From assembly GCA_036417435.1 (NCBI GenBank), contig CM070903.1, positions 78,299,501-78,363,500 on the forward strand: a stretch of DNA of 64,000 nucleotides, given 5' to 3'. The stretch comes from Inia geoffrensis. Taxonomy: Eukaryota; Chordata; Mammalia; Artiodactyla; Iniidae. The notes beneath the pieces are model-generated. The model saw only the letters and a list, made by a program, of their open reading frames with translations. It made no database searches and was not told where the DNA came from. A program made the position numbers and the translations under genes. The stretch's first letter is position 1; every line of letters starts with the position of its first letter. Positions 48,397-62,650 of this stretch are shown here, piece after piece.

Positions 48397-51300
48397 CATG
48401 TTTGGTACACTCTTCTAATAAAGTAAATGTAATGTCACTACTGGCTATTGTCATCCTGTGTGCACGGAAATTAGGTAGAAGTGAATTCAAGAAGATTTAT
48501 GCTATTTTCCCTCCAAATGAATACTAAATGAAATGTGATTATCATTTCATAATGCTACTGTATTTTTTTGAGAAAGAACCATTCTATAAAATGCTCAGAA
48601 CTGAAAACAAACAAAACAACTACAACAACAAAAACTCAACATAGAGACATCAGGGTGAAATCTCAAAAGTACACAATAGAAAATATTATAAACAAACCAG
48701 GAAAAAGAAAACAAAAGTTTCTTTTCATTAGTGATTATTTCAGGTAGACCTAAATAAGTTCATTTGATATTGACTGCTATGGCCTTGGATTAAGTATCTT
48801 GGTGCTTAAGCTTACATGGAGTGATGCAGAAGAACACATACATTTCATATGGATTGGGTGAGCCCAAGACTCTCAAACTGAAGTCCTTGAAAAAATAAAT
48901 GAAAACAGGAATACAAGGAAAATGTGTATGTGCCATACTCCCTGCTTATCTGGGAAAAAAATCCATGTTAAACTAAATTTTAGGGGCTCTTTATATGTTC
49001 TCACGTATTTAAACGGCTGATTTGTGAAGGAGCAACCCAGAACATTCTCTGTAACAAAGTCAGCAAACTGGTGGCTAATGAATCATGTGCTTTATTTGGC
49101 TTCTGTTTTTCTTTTAAACTGTATTATTTGATCTTACTGAAAAATGTAGAAGATCCACGTAAGATAAAGATTTATGGCTTTTCTTTAAAAATTAGAAAAT
49201 CTTACAACATTGGGCCAGCACTCCTCTATGGCAACTGTTCCCTAAGTTGAGTGGATTCCAACCCTTTAAGAAAAGACATGTGCTCTTTAATGGGCCTCGT
49301 TCCACCACATTCTATTATAAGTAAGCATTAGAGGCTATAGCCCCTTGTAAAATAAGTACAGGGGGCAAAATCAGGAAAAATGTCCAAATGGTTTGGTACA
49401 CCGCTTAGTGCAGGAAATTCTGGTATCAGAGGGATTTGTAGAATATAGTATTTTCACTACTAAAAAGCCACAAGAATTATGTTCCCTACTCCTTTCTCCA
49501 ACCTGGCATCTGCTGGTCCCCTGGCCCTTTCAGTAACTTTCCATCTTCTCACCAGGGCAGTGGGAACTTCCAAGCCCTTGCTTGCCATGTGCAGGCAACA
49601 CGCCATGAAATACCAGGGTCCTACCTTAGGCTCATCTACTTGTCCTCCTCTTAGTCGTATCTCCATATTATTCCTCTCACCCTGAGTCAAGAGGTTTTAG
49701 ATTCTTCCATATCTATACCTTTCTGTATATATTTTTTTAAAAAATAACTGCTATGTATTGATAACTTCAAGGGAAATAATGTGGGGAAGTAATAATCCTG
49801 ACATTTGACCTCGTAAATATACCTCTGTCTCCATTTTTTTCTTTTCATAATCCATGAAGGTAGAAATGACAGGCTGTATACTTTGCCTTTCTTCTGACAT
49901 AAATCTTTCATTTCTTCATATCTTTCTTATCCCCAGGACACCAAGTCTCAGGGTTAAACATTAATGGTTTAATGGGCATCCTATTATTGAGGCCCTCAAG
50001 CACAGGTGAGTTTGGAAACAGGATTATATGGGACAAAACCATAGATTTAGTAGCTTAAAAAATTAGCTTCAGTTATAGTGCCTCTATTTAAATTATTCCA
50101 AAGACATAGAATGAATAAAAACTTATCACAGATATTCAGGCTTATAGCACTATAAAGAAATCAGTAGGGAACTTGGGTTATGTATTATTATATACTCCAC
50201 ATTCAAAAATCTCTTGAAGACTTTCAGAATTACTTGAATTTTGAGATCTAAAATTGCTTCCGGTTTCAAGTGGAAGTTAAATATCTTAGAAATATTATAC
50301 AAATTCATGATGTTTTTAAAAATAGCATTAACTATTGAAAGCATTCCCCATTTATTGCCTCCTGTTTTATATGATCTATTCAACCTTGGGCTATCAGCAC
50401 ACTTGTTTCCTATGTAGACTGTTTATTCTAAGTTCTTTAAAAGGATATTCATCTAGAAAAAAATAAATGTCCCATAAAATGTCAAGCATCAAGCTTAATA
50501 CATAAAATCTAAACACTGCCTTAAATTCATTTCTTGGTACCATCTAATGCCCAAAGAATGAATTAAACATTCAAGTGTATTTACAGAATTTGGCATGTTT
50601 AGGAAGTTTTAGTTATTCATTATTATGTTTAACCTCAAAATTCTGACAGCTGTCAGTAGTTTCTAAATTTATCATGTCTCAAAACTAGTAAAGCCAACTC
50701 CAGTCTTTGATTAAATGTCCATCATAGACAAGTTTCCATCCATCTCTTCTACATCAAGAAGTTTGATTATTCAATGAAGTGGAGGAAATGGGAATGCGCA
50801 GGCTGCCTTATAGAGTATGGCACAATATTCTGGTAAGAACGCAAAAAATTAAAATCCCAACAAATAGGCAACTTTTACCACAACCCTTATTTTTTGAACT
50901 CAACAGGATTTTAGATGATGGTATAAGATACAATCATAGGATACTTTACCTTTACATAATGGTAAAGATTTATTTCAGCACACAAACTAGATGCTTTTTC
51001 CCAACAAAAGCAATACAATGTTTTATATCATTTTCCTATGCTGTACCAAAGCAGCTAACTTATAAGCAGTGCATTAGCAGATTTAGAAACAAATAAGTTC
51101 TGGTAGCACTTAGTGGAATAATATTTTGAGATATTAACATATCTGAAACATGTTTCATGTTTATTTGAACTCAAAAGTCATTTTCAATTGACTTCCTCTA
51201 AAGTCTAGAAAATAAAAATATTCCATTTGCTTTACTTCCTTGTAGTTAGGCATAATCACGTAACCCTTTCCTGAACAATAAGGTGCAAAAGGAATTTTCT

Positions 51301-53115
51301 GGGCTAATTTCTAAGGAAGTTATTTTAAAATACAGACTAAACTGTTAGGATGTCTTTCTCATTTTACATCTCAGCTGTTTTGTTATTTTCCTTCTTGGAT
51401 AGCAGATGTGATGTTAGGAGTGTGGCAGTCATATTGTGATCATGACAATGAGAGCCACGTACTACTGATAATAGATCAGGACAGCCTACAGCTCTGATGA
51501 CAACTTGAGCAGCTGTCTTAGTCATCAACATCTTAATCTGAATTTCTTGATTCTTGAAAGAAAAACTCCTATCTGTTATAGCTATGGCTAGTTGCTGTTG
51601 TTATTTTTTGCCAATGTAATTGTGACCAATATGCCTCCCCCACCATTCAGGCCTCAATAACATCTGCCTTCCTCTTCAAAGTGAGATGGATATCAGATGT
51701 TCCCAAATTTTCTTAGTTCAAAGAACAAACTGATGTATTAGTAATTTCTTTATGATGCTTCAAATCAAAGAAACACCTAGCAGTTCTGTTTATTAAGTAG
51801 TTAGCTTCAAATAATTTAACAGTTGTAAGTTATGTGGTATCTGTGTTTTATTCAAATATGTAAAAGATTCCAATACACCCCTGTAAATGGGCTGTAGTTT
51901 CTCAGTACACTTAGGTATACTGTTTGAGAGTCATGTTCTGTTCTGCTTTCCTAGAACAGAAAAGTGAATTTGGACTTTCTATGTCTGGTTGCCTAAAGTG
52001 GGGCAGGGGGGATCAGGTGCAAAGAGGCACAAGAAACTTTTTAGGTCGAGGAAGTAATCTATATCCTGATTACGGTGTTGCTTAAACAAGTTTTTAGAAA
52101 TAATAAAATTTAAATATTGTGCCCATAAATTACTGAAATATAGTATATGTAAATGAACAAATGGTGTTAGTTAGACAGGATTGCTTGCTAAAGAAGATGA
52201 TAGGACCCAAAATGACAATGTGTAGAAATCTACAGTTTATTCAAAGGAAAGGGTACATGGAGAAACAGTATTAAAGTAAGGGTATGCCTCATAGCCAAAG
52301 GCCTCACAGCCTGAGAATCCAGGCAAGAGCTCTGATTGTGTGTAAGGGCTGTTAAGTGCTTTCTTGCTTGGATCAGAAACTACCAATGTGTGCACAGCAC
52401 ATCTGGGAACCATGGAGTCCATAATGGAGTCTTGACTGGGGCATCCTATACTCTTCCTGGCCACATAGGCACATTCTTGACATGTAAACAGCCCCAATGG
52501 CACAACTCTCTGAGGGTCTCACCAAAACCAGATACAAACCATCAGTCTCACTGTTGTTGATTAAATAATGTTGATAAACTAGTGGAAACCATCTTCAAAC
52601 CTCTTTGGACATATGATTACAAAGTGACACTATTAACAATTAAATTTCATGCCCGGACCAAGCGTCAGTGCTGTGTAGGTACTCCAGTAACATGGCTGAG
52701 GCCAATTCTAGGCCTGTTGGAATTAATCCTCACAGTAAATAACATCTTAATGATCCAAACACACAAAAAAATATGCACTGTAAATCACTATACAAACATA
52801 ATGAATTCAGTAAGGTAATACTTGATTTGCACCATTCCATGGAAATAGAAAATGATGACACTCTACTAATATTCACATGTTTCAGTTAACATAGTATGAT
52901 GCAAAGCAAGGACTACCTATAGTATAGTTTTTAAATTATGACTGATTTCTATAAGCCATACAATAGAATCAATTCCCTTTATTTTGATTATATATTATAG
53001 TAACATTAAAGAGTTAGTTAAAATTACCAAGTTCAGATTTTGTTGCCACTTGATCTTTCACTCAGCCTTGAATTGTATCTGTTGGTAGAGCAGAGAACAT
53101 ACAGATTAAGTTGAT
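48397..53115. other. Intergenic DNA, AT-rich, no gene recognised
   Basis: Mostly unclassified AT-rich sequence. The block at about 52,190-52,560 is less AT-rich and begins with a reversed AATAAA-like end ('cagtttattcaaagg'). It could be an LTR on the minus strand, but I cannot name it. A 105-codon frame at 50779-51096 lacks recognisable features. Confidence 0.45.
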
Positions 53116-53130
53116 CAATCACTCTTTTTT

Positions 53131-53361
53131 AAATTTTTTTAAATTATTTTATTATTATTATTATTTTTTGCTGTACGCGGGCCTCTTACTGTTGTGGCCT
53201 CTCCCGCTGCGGAGCACAGGTTTCGGACGCACAGGCTCAGCGGCCATGGCTTACGGGCCCAGCCGCTCCGCGGCACATGGGATCTTCCCGGACCGGGGCA
53301 CGAACCCGCGTCCCCTGCATCGGCAGGAGGACTCTCAACCACTGTGCCACCAGGGAAGCCC
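53131..53361 (-). mobile_element. CHR-2 type tRNA-derived SINE
   Basis: Reverse copy with a T-rich and (TTA)n tail at the left. The 15-bp duplication caatcactctttttt (one mismatch, caattactctttttt) occurs at 53116-53130 and 53362-53376. Confidence 0.96.
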
Positions 53362-53377
53362 CAATTACTCTTTTTTT

Positions 53378-53650
53378 AGTGGGAACTTTTAATAGCTATT
53401 CTCTTAGCAACTTTCAAATATGCAATAGAGTATTATTAACTATAGTCACCATGCTGTACATTACATCACCATGACTTATTTATTTTACAGCTAGATGTTT
53501 GTACCTTTTGACCCCCTTTCCTCATTTTGCCCACCTCCCCACCTCTGCCTCTGGCAATCATCAGTCTGTTCTCTGTATCTATGTGTTCTCTATATCTCCG
53601 TATCAATTACTCAAATGTTTATTTTATCCTCTAAAAATAAGCATAAAAGT
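53378..53650 (-). mobile_element. Old L1M 3' UTR fragment
   Basis: The segments 'gcaactttcaaatatgcaat', 'actatagtcaccatgctgtac', 'atgacttatttattttac' and 'tgtaccttttgaccccc' are the reverse of a well-known old L1 3' UTR stretch. No coding sequence is left. The SINE above inserted at its edge. Confidence 0.75.
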
Positions 53651-56599
53651 TTTGTCATGATTAATAAAGAAAATCCATGTAAAGCCCTGGGCATATGGAG
53701 GCATTCAATAAATGATAATTACAGGAATGGCCTCATGAGCATGCAGTCTAGGCAGTCCATAGGGCTCCAAGCTCAGAAGGGCTCAATGTTCTGCTGTCAT
53801 TATCTTGAAAGTCTTAATAATTTGATCTATGAATTTTGAACTTGTGTTTTGTGAGTGGTGTCCTAGTGAAACAATACAATACATGTGTCCTCTTTTCCAT
53901 TGACAGTGTTGGTGATGCTCTGTAAGCACTGAATTCTGGCGGACCCAAGATACATGGGAGTTCAGCAAGACAAACTGCATACAAGATAAGCATGCTATTT
54001 TTACAGTAGAGTAAGAGTGGCCCTGACTACCCAGAGAAGTCATGCTTTCTAATTGAACCAAAACTATCTGAATAAGGAAAGAAGGCAGTTGTGTCCCAAG
54101 AAACATGAATGATCAAGGGACTCTATCATATCCTTTTCTTACTCATGTTATTTCCTTATATTAGCCAATCACTTGTGCTAAAAATAATGACATAGAAGGA
54201 AAGGGAAAGATAGGGTAAACCATAATTCCTTTGCCTTTCAATTCTCCTCACTCATTAGTACCTGGAAGTAGAATGTGTTAATAGAATATGCAATATCAAG
54301 AAGTAAAATAAAGTCAATCGAGTTGGCTTTGTGCAGCATTTCACTGTTCTGGTAAGAATGAAATACGTATACATGCACAAAGTACAAAATACAAATTGTG
54401 CAATTTCAGTGATTCTGCATGTAGTTTAAGTGCTTTTATAATTGCGTTAGATTTGGCATTGTACAAAATAAGATGTACAATAAAATGCATACTAATGATT
54501 TAAAATTTAAATTTTTCTTTGCTTAGAGTGACATCAAATTTAAAAAGCACCATGATAAATCAAGAGAAAAACCATGGAAGAAAGGAAAATGCTAGTAATT
54601 TTAATGACACATTTCCTTTGCTTTTTGAAAACACACTTTCATTTCAGCACCATATATTATGTAGCAAGCCCTGGGTAATTAATACTATTGCAACAAGTGT
54701 TCCTGATATAATAGCAACTTCATGCTGTAGATGAATGAACACTTGGATTCTTACAAATACACAGATCAAACGGACATCATTCACTCAATCCACATATCTC
54801 TTATTTATTTCTTGAAGAGAATTGAAAAATGAAATATAAAAAGAAATAGTGAATATTGACCTAGCTAAATGTCTGAAAGAAAAGCTGCATAAATAAATGT
54901 CAATAGTTTATTTTGCAATGAAACCTGAAAGTTGTGTACTGGCTTGCAGGTATATTCTGGGAAATGGAAATCTTGGTGATTTTATGTTTCCTTGGTGATA
55001 GGTCTTTCATTTCAGATATATTGTCTTTGTAAAGGCAGGGTTGAAAGCTTTGGGTGATGACTATTTCCTCATTCAGCTGGCTTCAACTTTTTCACAGGGC
55101 TAATGATTTGGAGATCATATATGAAATGGTAGTAAGGTAACACTAAAGGGAGATTAAGAAAAAATATGGAAGCATGGTTGAAGATATCATTCACTAAATG
55201 TATTTTATACATTTGAGGACACAGATACTGTATTTCTACTTGAAGTCCCTTTTTTAGAACAAAATAAAGAATATTCTGGATACGTTTTCCACCTTTATAA
55301 AACATCAGTAATCTAGTGTGAATAATTTTTTTTCTTTACGTGGCAAAAATCTTAGATGTATTGACCAAGTATTGTATTCTTTTCAATATAGTTGTTAGAA
55401 TCATCAAGATTTTTCTAATAGACAATTTATTTTATTCTTTTTTAATTTTGAGGAGTCACTGAAGTTTAATCTCTATGTCACTTTATGCATATATAAATAT
55501 ATATATGTACAGCTGGGCATTAGGCCAAGAAAACAGACATAGACATAGTCTGGGGAGAACCTTTGAGACATAGAAATTTGGCTTAGGAAGGACCATGCAA
55601 GACTTTGAAACAGAGAGGTGAGGCAGCTTAACACAGCATCTTATGGCCAAATGAGAGGAGCTTTTAGAAGGTGCTTGTATGAAAAGGTGGGATATACAGC
55701 TTTCTGAGAACTAGCTAAAATGATTTATCAATTCAAAAGCAAAAGTAACTCAAGTTCCAAGAAATGTAGCTTTATAAATCCCTATAACAAGAGATTAAAA
55801 TATGAAGGATTTTAAACTCAGAATTAAGTTCTTTAATGTCATGAAGTTCTTTCTGTGATAGCACTGATTTTCCTTTCAACCATGAAGATAGCAATTGTAT
55901 ATATAGACTCCTCTAAAAGATAAGAAAAAATTTATAATATTATAGTTTCCTACTATTATAAAAATAATTTCAGAGAAAACTACTTAAAGCCAATTATGTC
56001 TTCTTTTGGAGTTATCTAAGGCAAATTTTATGATTTTTAGAAGTTATGTTATTCAAGGTAATACACCTATTAGCATAAAATGGGAGTATGTTGACATCAC
56101 ACGTTTTCTTTTTCTTCCTTCCATTTTCCTCCCTCCCTCCCATTCTTCCTTTCTTCTTTCCTTCCTTCCTTCCTTCCTTCAATTTTTTACACCCAACCCT
56201 TCTCCTTGATGTAAACATGTGGGTGCAGATATCTGTTCAGGATAGTGATTTTCCTTAGGATATATACACAGCAGTGATGGCTGGATCACATAATAGTTCT
56301 ATTTTTAAATATTTCTGGTGGGCAATTTTTGCAGAAATTTCAAAATCTGCTACCACCTACTTCCACCAATTTTACCAGCTTTTTCTACTACACAGAGTTG
56401 GGCACTAGTTATTATCATCATCTATAGAACTTTGTATGCGATACCACCAGAGGCACTGAACACCATATCAACCCCATCCAAATGCTGGGACACTATCAAC
56501 AGCTAAGCCCTAAAGCATAAAATCAACTTTGTATTCCATTCAGGAATGGGAGAATTTCTTTTTCTCTTTTTTAAATACTGTAAATGCAATCATGAGTGC
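53651..56599. other. Intergenic DNA with CT-rich tract and a possible L1M scrap
   Basis: No gene is recognised. A (TTCC)n/(CCCT)n pyrimidine tract lies at 56,105-56,180. The piece at 56,217-56,400 ('ggatatatacacagcag...ggctggatcacataatagttctatttttaa') looks like a diverged reversed L1 ORF2 end. Confidence 0.5.
56105..56180. repeat. (TTCC)n / CT-rich low-complexity tract
   Basis: An almost pure C/T stretch with five to six TTCC units at its right end. Confidence 0.92.
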
Positions 56600-56907
56600 C
56601 CTTATAAAGTGACAAAAAAGAAGAGACAGACACAGAGAGTCACAAAGGAAAGCCATGTAAGACAAAAAATAGAGATTGAAGTGATGCATGCACAAAGCAA
56701 AGAATACCAAGGATTGCTGAAGATACCAGAAGTTAGGAAAGAAGCAGGGAACAGATTCTCCCTGAGACCCCAGAAGGAACCAACCCTGCCAACACTGTGA
56801 TTTTGAACTTCTGGACTCTAGGACTGTGAGAGAATAAATTTCTGCTGTTTTCAGCCACCAAGCTTGTGGTAATTTGTTATGACAGCCTTAGAAAACTGAT
56901 ACACATG
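56600..56907 (+). mobile_element. MLT1-type (MaLR) solo LTR
   Basis: Landmarks in order: 'agtgatgcatgcacaaagc', 'agaataccaaggattgctg', 'gactctaggactgtgagag', 'aataaatttctgctgtttt', 'gccaccaagcttgtggtaa', and a terminus 'gaaaactgatacac'. These match the 3' part of an MLT1 mammalian-apparent LTR, with its AATAAA polyadenylation signal. The open frame at 56546-56800 is a by-product of this LTR. Confidence 0.8.
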
Positions 56908-57869
56908 ACAAATTACACTAGTTAAGCTCATTCAAGGCCATTAATTTCAATGATTTACAAGAGCCATTTAAGAGATTTTTTCAAGATGGTGGGGTAGAAG
57001 GACGTGCACTCATTCCCTCTTGCAAGAGAGCCAGCATCACAGCTAACTGCTGAAAAATTGACAGGAAGACACTGGAACTCACCAAAAAAGATACCCCACA
57101 TCCAAAGACAAAGGAGAAGCCTCAGTGAGACAGTAGGAGGAGCACAATCATAATAAAATCAAATCTCATAACCTCTTGGTGGGTGACTCACAAACTGGAG
57201 AACCATTGTACCACAGAAGTCCATCCACAGGAGTGAAGGTTAAGAGATCCACGTCAGGCTTCCCAACCTGGGGGTCTGGCAAGGGGAGAAGGAATTCCCA
57301 GAGAATCAGGCTTTGAAGGCTAGCAAGATTTGATTGCAGGACTTTGACAGGACTGGGGGAAACAGAGACTCCACTCTTGGAGAGCACACACAAAGTAGTG
57401 TGTACACCAGGACCCAGGGGGAAGGAGCAGTTACCCCATAGGAGGGTGAAAGAGACATACCTGCTAGTTTAGGAGGGTCTCCTGTGGAGGCAGGTGTGGC
57501 TGTGGCTCAGTGCATGGACAAGGACACAGGCAGCAGAAGTTATGGGAAGTATTCCTTGGTGTGAGCCCTCCCAGAATCCACCATTAACCCCACCAAAGAG
57601 CCTGTAGGCTCGAGTGTTGGGTCCCCTCAGGCCAAAGAACCAACAGGGAGGGAACTCAGCCCCACCCATCAGCAGACAAGCAGATTAAAGTTTTACTGAG
57701 CTTTGCCCATCAGAGCAACACCCAGCTCTACCAACCACCAGTCCCTCCCATTAGGAAGCTTGCACAAGCCCCTTAGATGGCCTCATCAACCAGACAGCAG
57801 ACAGCAGAAGCAAAAAGGACTATAATCCTGCGGCCTGTGGAATGAAAACCACATTCACAGATAGACAAA

Positions 57870-58806
57870 ATGAAAAAGCAGAGGACTACATACCAGATGA
57901 AGGAACAAGGTAAAACCCCAGAAAAACAACTAAATGAAGTGGAGATAGGCAACCTTCCAGAAAAAGAATTCAGAATAATGATAGTGAAGATGATCCAGGA
58001 CCTAAGAAAAAGAATGGAGTCAAAGATCAAGAAGATGCAAGAAAAGTCTAACAAAAAGACCTAGAAGATTTAAGAATAAACAAACAGAGATGAACAATAC
58101 AATAAGAAATGAAAAACACACTGGAAGGAATCAATAGCAGAATAACTGAGGCAGAAGAATGGATAAGTGACCTTGAAGACAGAATGGTGGAAACCACTGC
58201 CACAGAACAGAATAAAGAAAAAAGAATGAAAAGAAATGAAGACAACCTAAGAGACTTCTGGGAAAACATTAAACGCACCAACATTCACATTATAGGGGTC
58301 TGAGAAGGAGAAGAGAGAGAGAGAAAGGACCCGAGAAAATATTTGAAGAGATTGTAGTCAAAAACTTTGCTAACATAGGAAAGGAAATAGCCACCCTATA
58401 ACAGGGAGCACAGAGAGTCCCAGGCAGGATAAACCCAAGGAGAAACATGTCAAGACACAAGTAATCAAATTGACAAAAATTAAAAACAAAGAAAAATTAT
58501 TAAAAGCAACAAGGGCAATATGACAAATAACATGCAAAGGAGCTCTCATAAGGTTAACAGGATTTCACAGCAGAAACTCTACAAGCCAGAAGGGAGTGGC
58601 ACAATATATTTAAAGTGATAAAAGGGAAAAACCTACAACCAAGATTACTCTACCCAGCAAGGATCTCATTCACATTTGATGGAGAAATCAAAAGCTTTAC
58701 AGACAAGCAAAAGCTGAGAATTCAGCACCACCAAACCAGCTTTACAACAAATGCTAAAGAAACTTCTCTAAGTGGGAAACAAAGAGAAGGAAAAGACCTA
58801 CAATAA
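57870..58806 (+). pseudogene. L1 ORF1 remnant
   Basis: The start MKKQRTTYQM matches the ORF1 start of the other L1 in this window. A coiled-coil region follows, and the frame breaks near 58064 and again near 58303. The C-terminal region appears at about 58615-58750 ('QPRLLYPARISFTFDGEIKS'). The RNA-binding middle part is disrupted. Confidence 0.9.
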
Positions 58807-58828
58807 CAAACCAAAAACAATTAAGAAA

Positions 58829-61800
58829 ATGGGAATAGAAATATACATATTGATAATTACCTTAAATGTAACTGGATTAAATGTTCCCACCAAAAGACAT
58901 AGACTGGTTGAATGGATACAAAAAACAAGACCCGTATATATGCTGTCTACAAGAGACCCACTTCAGACCTAGAGACACATACAGACTGAAAGTGAGGGGA
59001 TGGAAAAAGATATTCCATGCAAATGGAAATTAAAAGAAAGCTGGAGTAGCAATTCTCATATCAGACAAAATAGACTTTAAAATAAAGACTATTACAAGAG
59101 ACAAAGAAGGGCACTACAGAATGATCAAGGGATCAATCCAAGAAGAAGATATAACAATTGTAAATATTTACACACCCAACATGGGAGCACCTCAATACAT
59201 AAGAAAATGCTAACAGCCATAAAAGGGGAAATTGACAGTAACACAGTCATAGTAGGGGACTTTAACACCCCACTTTCACCAATGGACAGATAACCCAAAA
59301 TGAAAATAAATAAGGAAACACAAGCTTTAAATGACAAATTAAACAAGATGGACTTAATTGATATTTATAGGGCATTCCATCCAAAAAAAACAAATACACT
59401 TTCTTCTCAAGTGCTCATGGAACATTCTCCAGGATAGATCATATCTTGGGTCACAAATCAAACATTAGTAAATTTAAGAAAATTGAAATCGTATCAAGTA
59501 TCTTTTCCGACCAAAATGCTATGAGACTAGATATCAACTACAGGAAAAAATCTGTAAAAAATACAAACACATGGAGACAAAACAATACATTACTTAATAA
59601 CCAAGAGGTCACTGAAGAAACCAAGAGGAAATCAAAAAATACCTAGAAACAAGTGAAAATGAAAACATGATGACCCCAAACCTATGTGGTGCAGCAAACG
59701 CAGTTCTAAGAAGGGAGTTAATAGAAATACAATCCTACCTCAAGAAACAAGAAACATCTCAAATAAACAACCTAACCTTACACCTAAAGCAATTAGAGAA
59801 AGAAGAACCAAAAATCCCCCAAAGTTAGCAGAAGGAGAGAGAAATCATAAAGATCAAATCAGAAGTAAATGAAAAAGTAAAAAAGAAAACAATAGCAAAA
59901 ATCAATAAAAGTAAAAGCTGGTTTCTTGAGAGATAAACAAAATTGATAAACCATTAGCCAGACTTATCAAGAAAAAAAGGGAGAAGACTCAAATTAACAG
60001 AATTAGCAAAGAAAAAGGAGAAGTAACAACTGACACTGAAGAAATTCAAAGGATCATGAGAGATTACTACAAGCAACTATATGCCAATAAAATGGACAAA
60101 CTTGTAGTAGCCAATAAAATGGACAAATTCTTAGAAAAGCACAACCTTCCAAGACTGAACCAGGAAGAAATAGAAAATATAAACAGACCAATCAGAAGAA
60201 CTGAAATTGAAACTGTGATTAAAAATCTTCCAAGAAACAAAAAAGTCCAGGACCAGATAGCTTCACAGGCGAATTCTATCAAACATTTTGAGAAGAGCTA
60301 ACACCTATCTTTCTCAAACTCTTCCAAAATATAGCAGAGGGAGGAACACTCCCAAACTCATTCTACAGGGCCACCATCACCCTGATACCAAAACCAGACA
60401 AAGATGTCACAGAAAAAGAAAACTATAGGCCAGTGAAACTGATGAACATAGATACAAAAATTCTCAACGAAATACTAGCAAACAGAATCCAACAGCACAT
60501 TAAAAGGATCATACACCATGATCAAGTAGGGTTTATCCCAGGAATGCAAGGTATCTTCAATATACGCAAATCAATCAATGTGATACACCACATTAACAAA
60601 GTGAAGAATAAAAGCCATATGATCATCTCAATAGATGTAGGAAAAGCTTTCGACAAAATTCAACACTCATTTATGATAAAACCCCTCCAGAAAGTAGCCA
60701 TAGAGGGAGCCTACCTCAGCATAATAAAGATCATATATGACAAACCCACAGCCAACATTGCTCTCAATGGTGAAAAACTGAAACCGTTTTCACTAAGATC
60801 AGGAGCAAGGCAAGATTGCCCACTCTGACCACTATTATTCAACATAGTTTTGGAAGTCCTAGTCATGGCAATAAGAGAAGAAAAAGAAATAAAAGGAATA
60901 TAAATTGGAAGAGAAGAAATAAAACTGTCACTTTTTGTAGATGACATGATACTATACATAGAGAATCCTAAAGATGCCACCAGAAAACTACTAGAGCTAA
61001 TCAATGAATTTGGTAAAGTAGCAGGATACAAATTAATAGACAGAAATCTCTTGCTTTCCTATACACTAACAATGAAAGATCAAAAAGAGAAATTAAGGAA
61101 ACAATCCCATTCACCACTGCAATAAAAAGAATAAAATACCTAGGAATAAACCTACCTGAGGAGGTAAAAGACCTGTACTTAGAAAACTATAAGTCACTGA
61201 TGAAAGAAATCAGAGATGACACAAACTGATGGAGAGATGTACCATGTTCTTGGGCTGAAAGAATCAATATTGTGAAAATGACTATATTACCCAAAGCAAT
61301 CTACAGATTCAATGTAATCCCTATCAAATTAACAATGGCATTTTTTACAGAACTAGAACGAAAAATCTTAAAATTCATATGGAGACACAAAAGACCCCAA
61401 ATAGCCAAAGAAATCTTGAAGGAAAAAAATGGAGCTGGAGGAATCAGACTCCCTGACTTCAGAATATACTACAAAGCTACCATAATCAGAACAGTATGGT
61501 TCTGGCACAAAAGCAGAAATATAGATCAGTGGAACAGGATAGAAAGCCCAGAGATTAACCCACACACCTATGGTTAACTATTCTATGACAAAGTAGGCAA
61601 AGATATACAGTGGAGAAAAGACAGTCTCTTCAATAAGTGGTGCTGGGAAAACTGGACAGCTACATGCTAAAGAATGAAATTAGAACACTCTCTAACACCA
61701 TACACAAAAATAAAACTCAAAATGGATTAAAGACTTAAATGTAAGATCAGAAACCATAAAACCCTTGGAGGACAACATAGGCAGAACACTCTTTGACATA

Positions 61801-62650
61801 AATCACAGCAAGATGTTTTTTGACTCATCTCTTAGAGTAATAGAAATAAAAACAAAAATACATGGGACATAATGAAACAAAAGTTTTTGCACAGCCATGG
61901 AAACTACAAACAAGACAAAAAGGCAGCCCTCAGAATGGGAGAAAATATTTGCAAAGGAAGCAACAGACAAAGGATTAATCTCCAAAATATATAAACAGCT
62001 CATGCTGTTCAATATTAAAAAAAATGAACAACCCAATCAAAAAATGGGCAGAAGACCTAAATAGACATTTCTCCAAAAAAGACGTACAAATGGCCAAGAG
62101 GCACATAAAAAGCTGCTCAAGATCACTATTTATTAGAGAAATGCAAGTCAAATATACAATGAGATATCACCTCACACCAGTTAGAATGGTCATCATCAGA
62201 AAATCTGCAAGCAACAAATGCTGGAGAAGGTGTGGAGAAAAGGGAATCCTCTTGCACTGTTGGTTGGAATGTAAATTGATACAGCCACTATGGAGAACAG
62301 CATGGAAGAGGAAGTTCTATTTTTAGTTTTTTCCTCCTTGAAAAACTAAAAATAGAACTACCATATGACCCAGCAATCCCACTACTGGGTATATACCCAG
62401 AGAAAACCATAACTCAAAAAGACACATGCATCCCAATGTTCATTGTGGCACTATTTACAATAGCCAGGTCATGGAAACAACCTAAATGCCCATCGACTGA
62501 TGAATGGATAATGAAGATGTGGTAATACGTACAATGGAATATTACTCAACCATAAAAAGGAATGAAATGGGGTCATCTGTAGAAATGTGGATGGACCTAC
62601 AGACTGTCATACAGAGTGAAGTAAGTCAGAAAGGGAAAAACATATATTAA
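58829..62650 (+). pseudogene. L1 ORF2 remnant
   Basis: ATG at 58829 begins MGIEIYILIITLNVTGLN, the endonuclease N-terminus. The frame is broken within the endonuclease domain and many times after. The reverse-transcriptase part (60433-60828 and on) keeps a two-Asp active-site motif, read as FVDDMILY at about 60935-60958. The C-terminus with '[18 protein letters not shown]' lies at about 62200-62270, and the end at TAA 62648-62650. A fold-back insertion disrupts it near 62,313-62,340. Confidence 0.92.
62313..62359. repeat. Perfect 19-bp inverted repeat with 9-nt loop in L1 ORF2
   Basis: The left arm 62313-62331 (agttctatttttagttttt) is the exact reverse complement of the right arm 62341-62359. 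The right arm is normal L1 ORF2 sequence. The left arm replaces the sequence expected there. Confidence 0.95.

Noticed and set aside
50779..51096. 105-codon open frame
   Set aside because: AT-rich sequence with a composition typical of non-coding DNA and no recognisable domain.
56546..56800. 84-codon Lys/Glu-rich open frame
   Set aside because: It overlaps the MLT1-type LTR, whose landmarks run through it.
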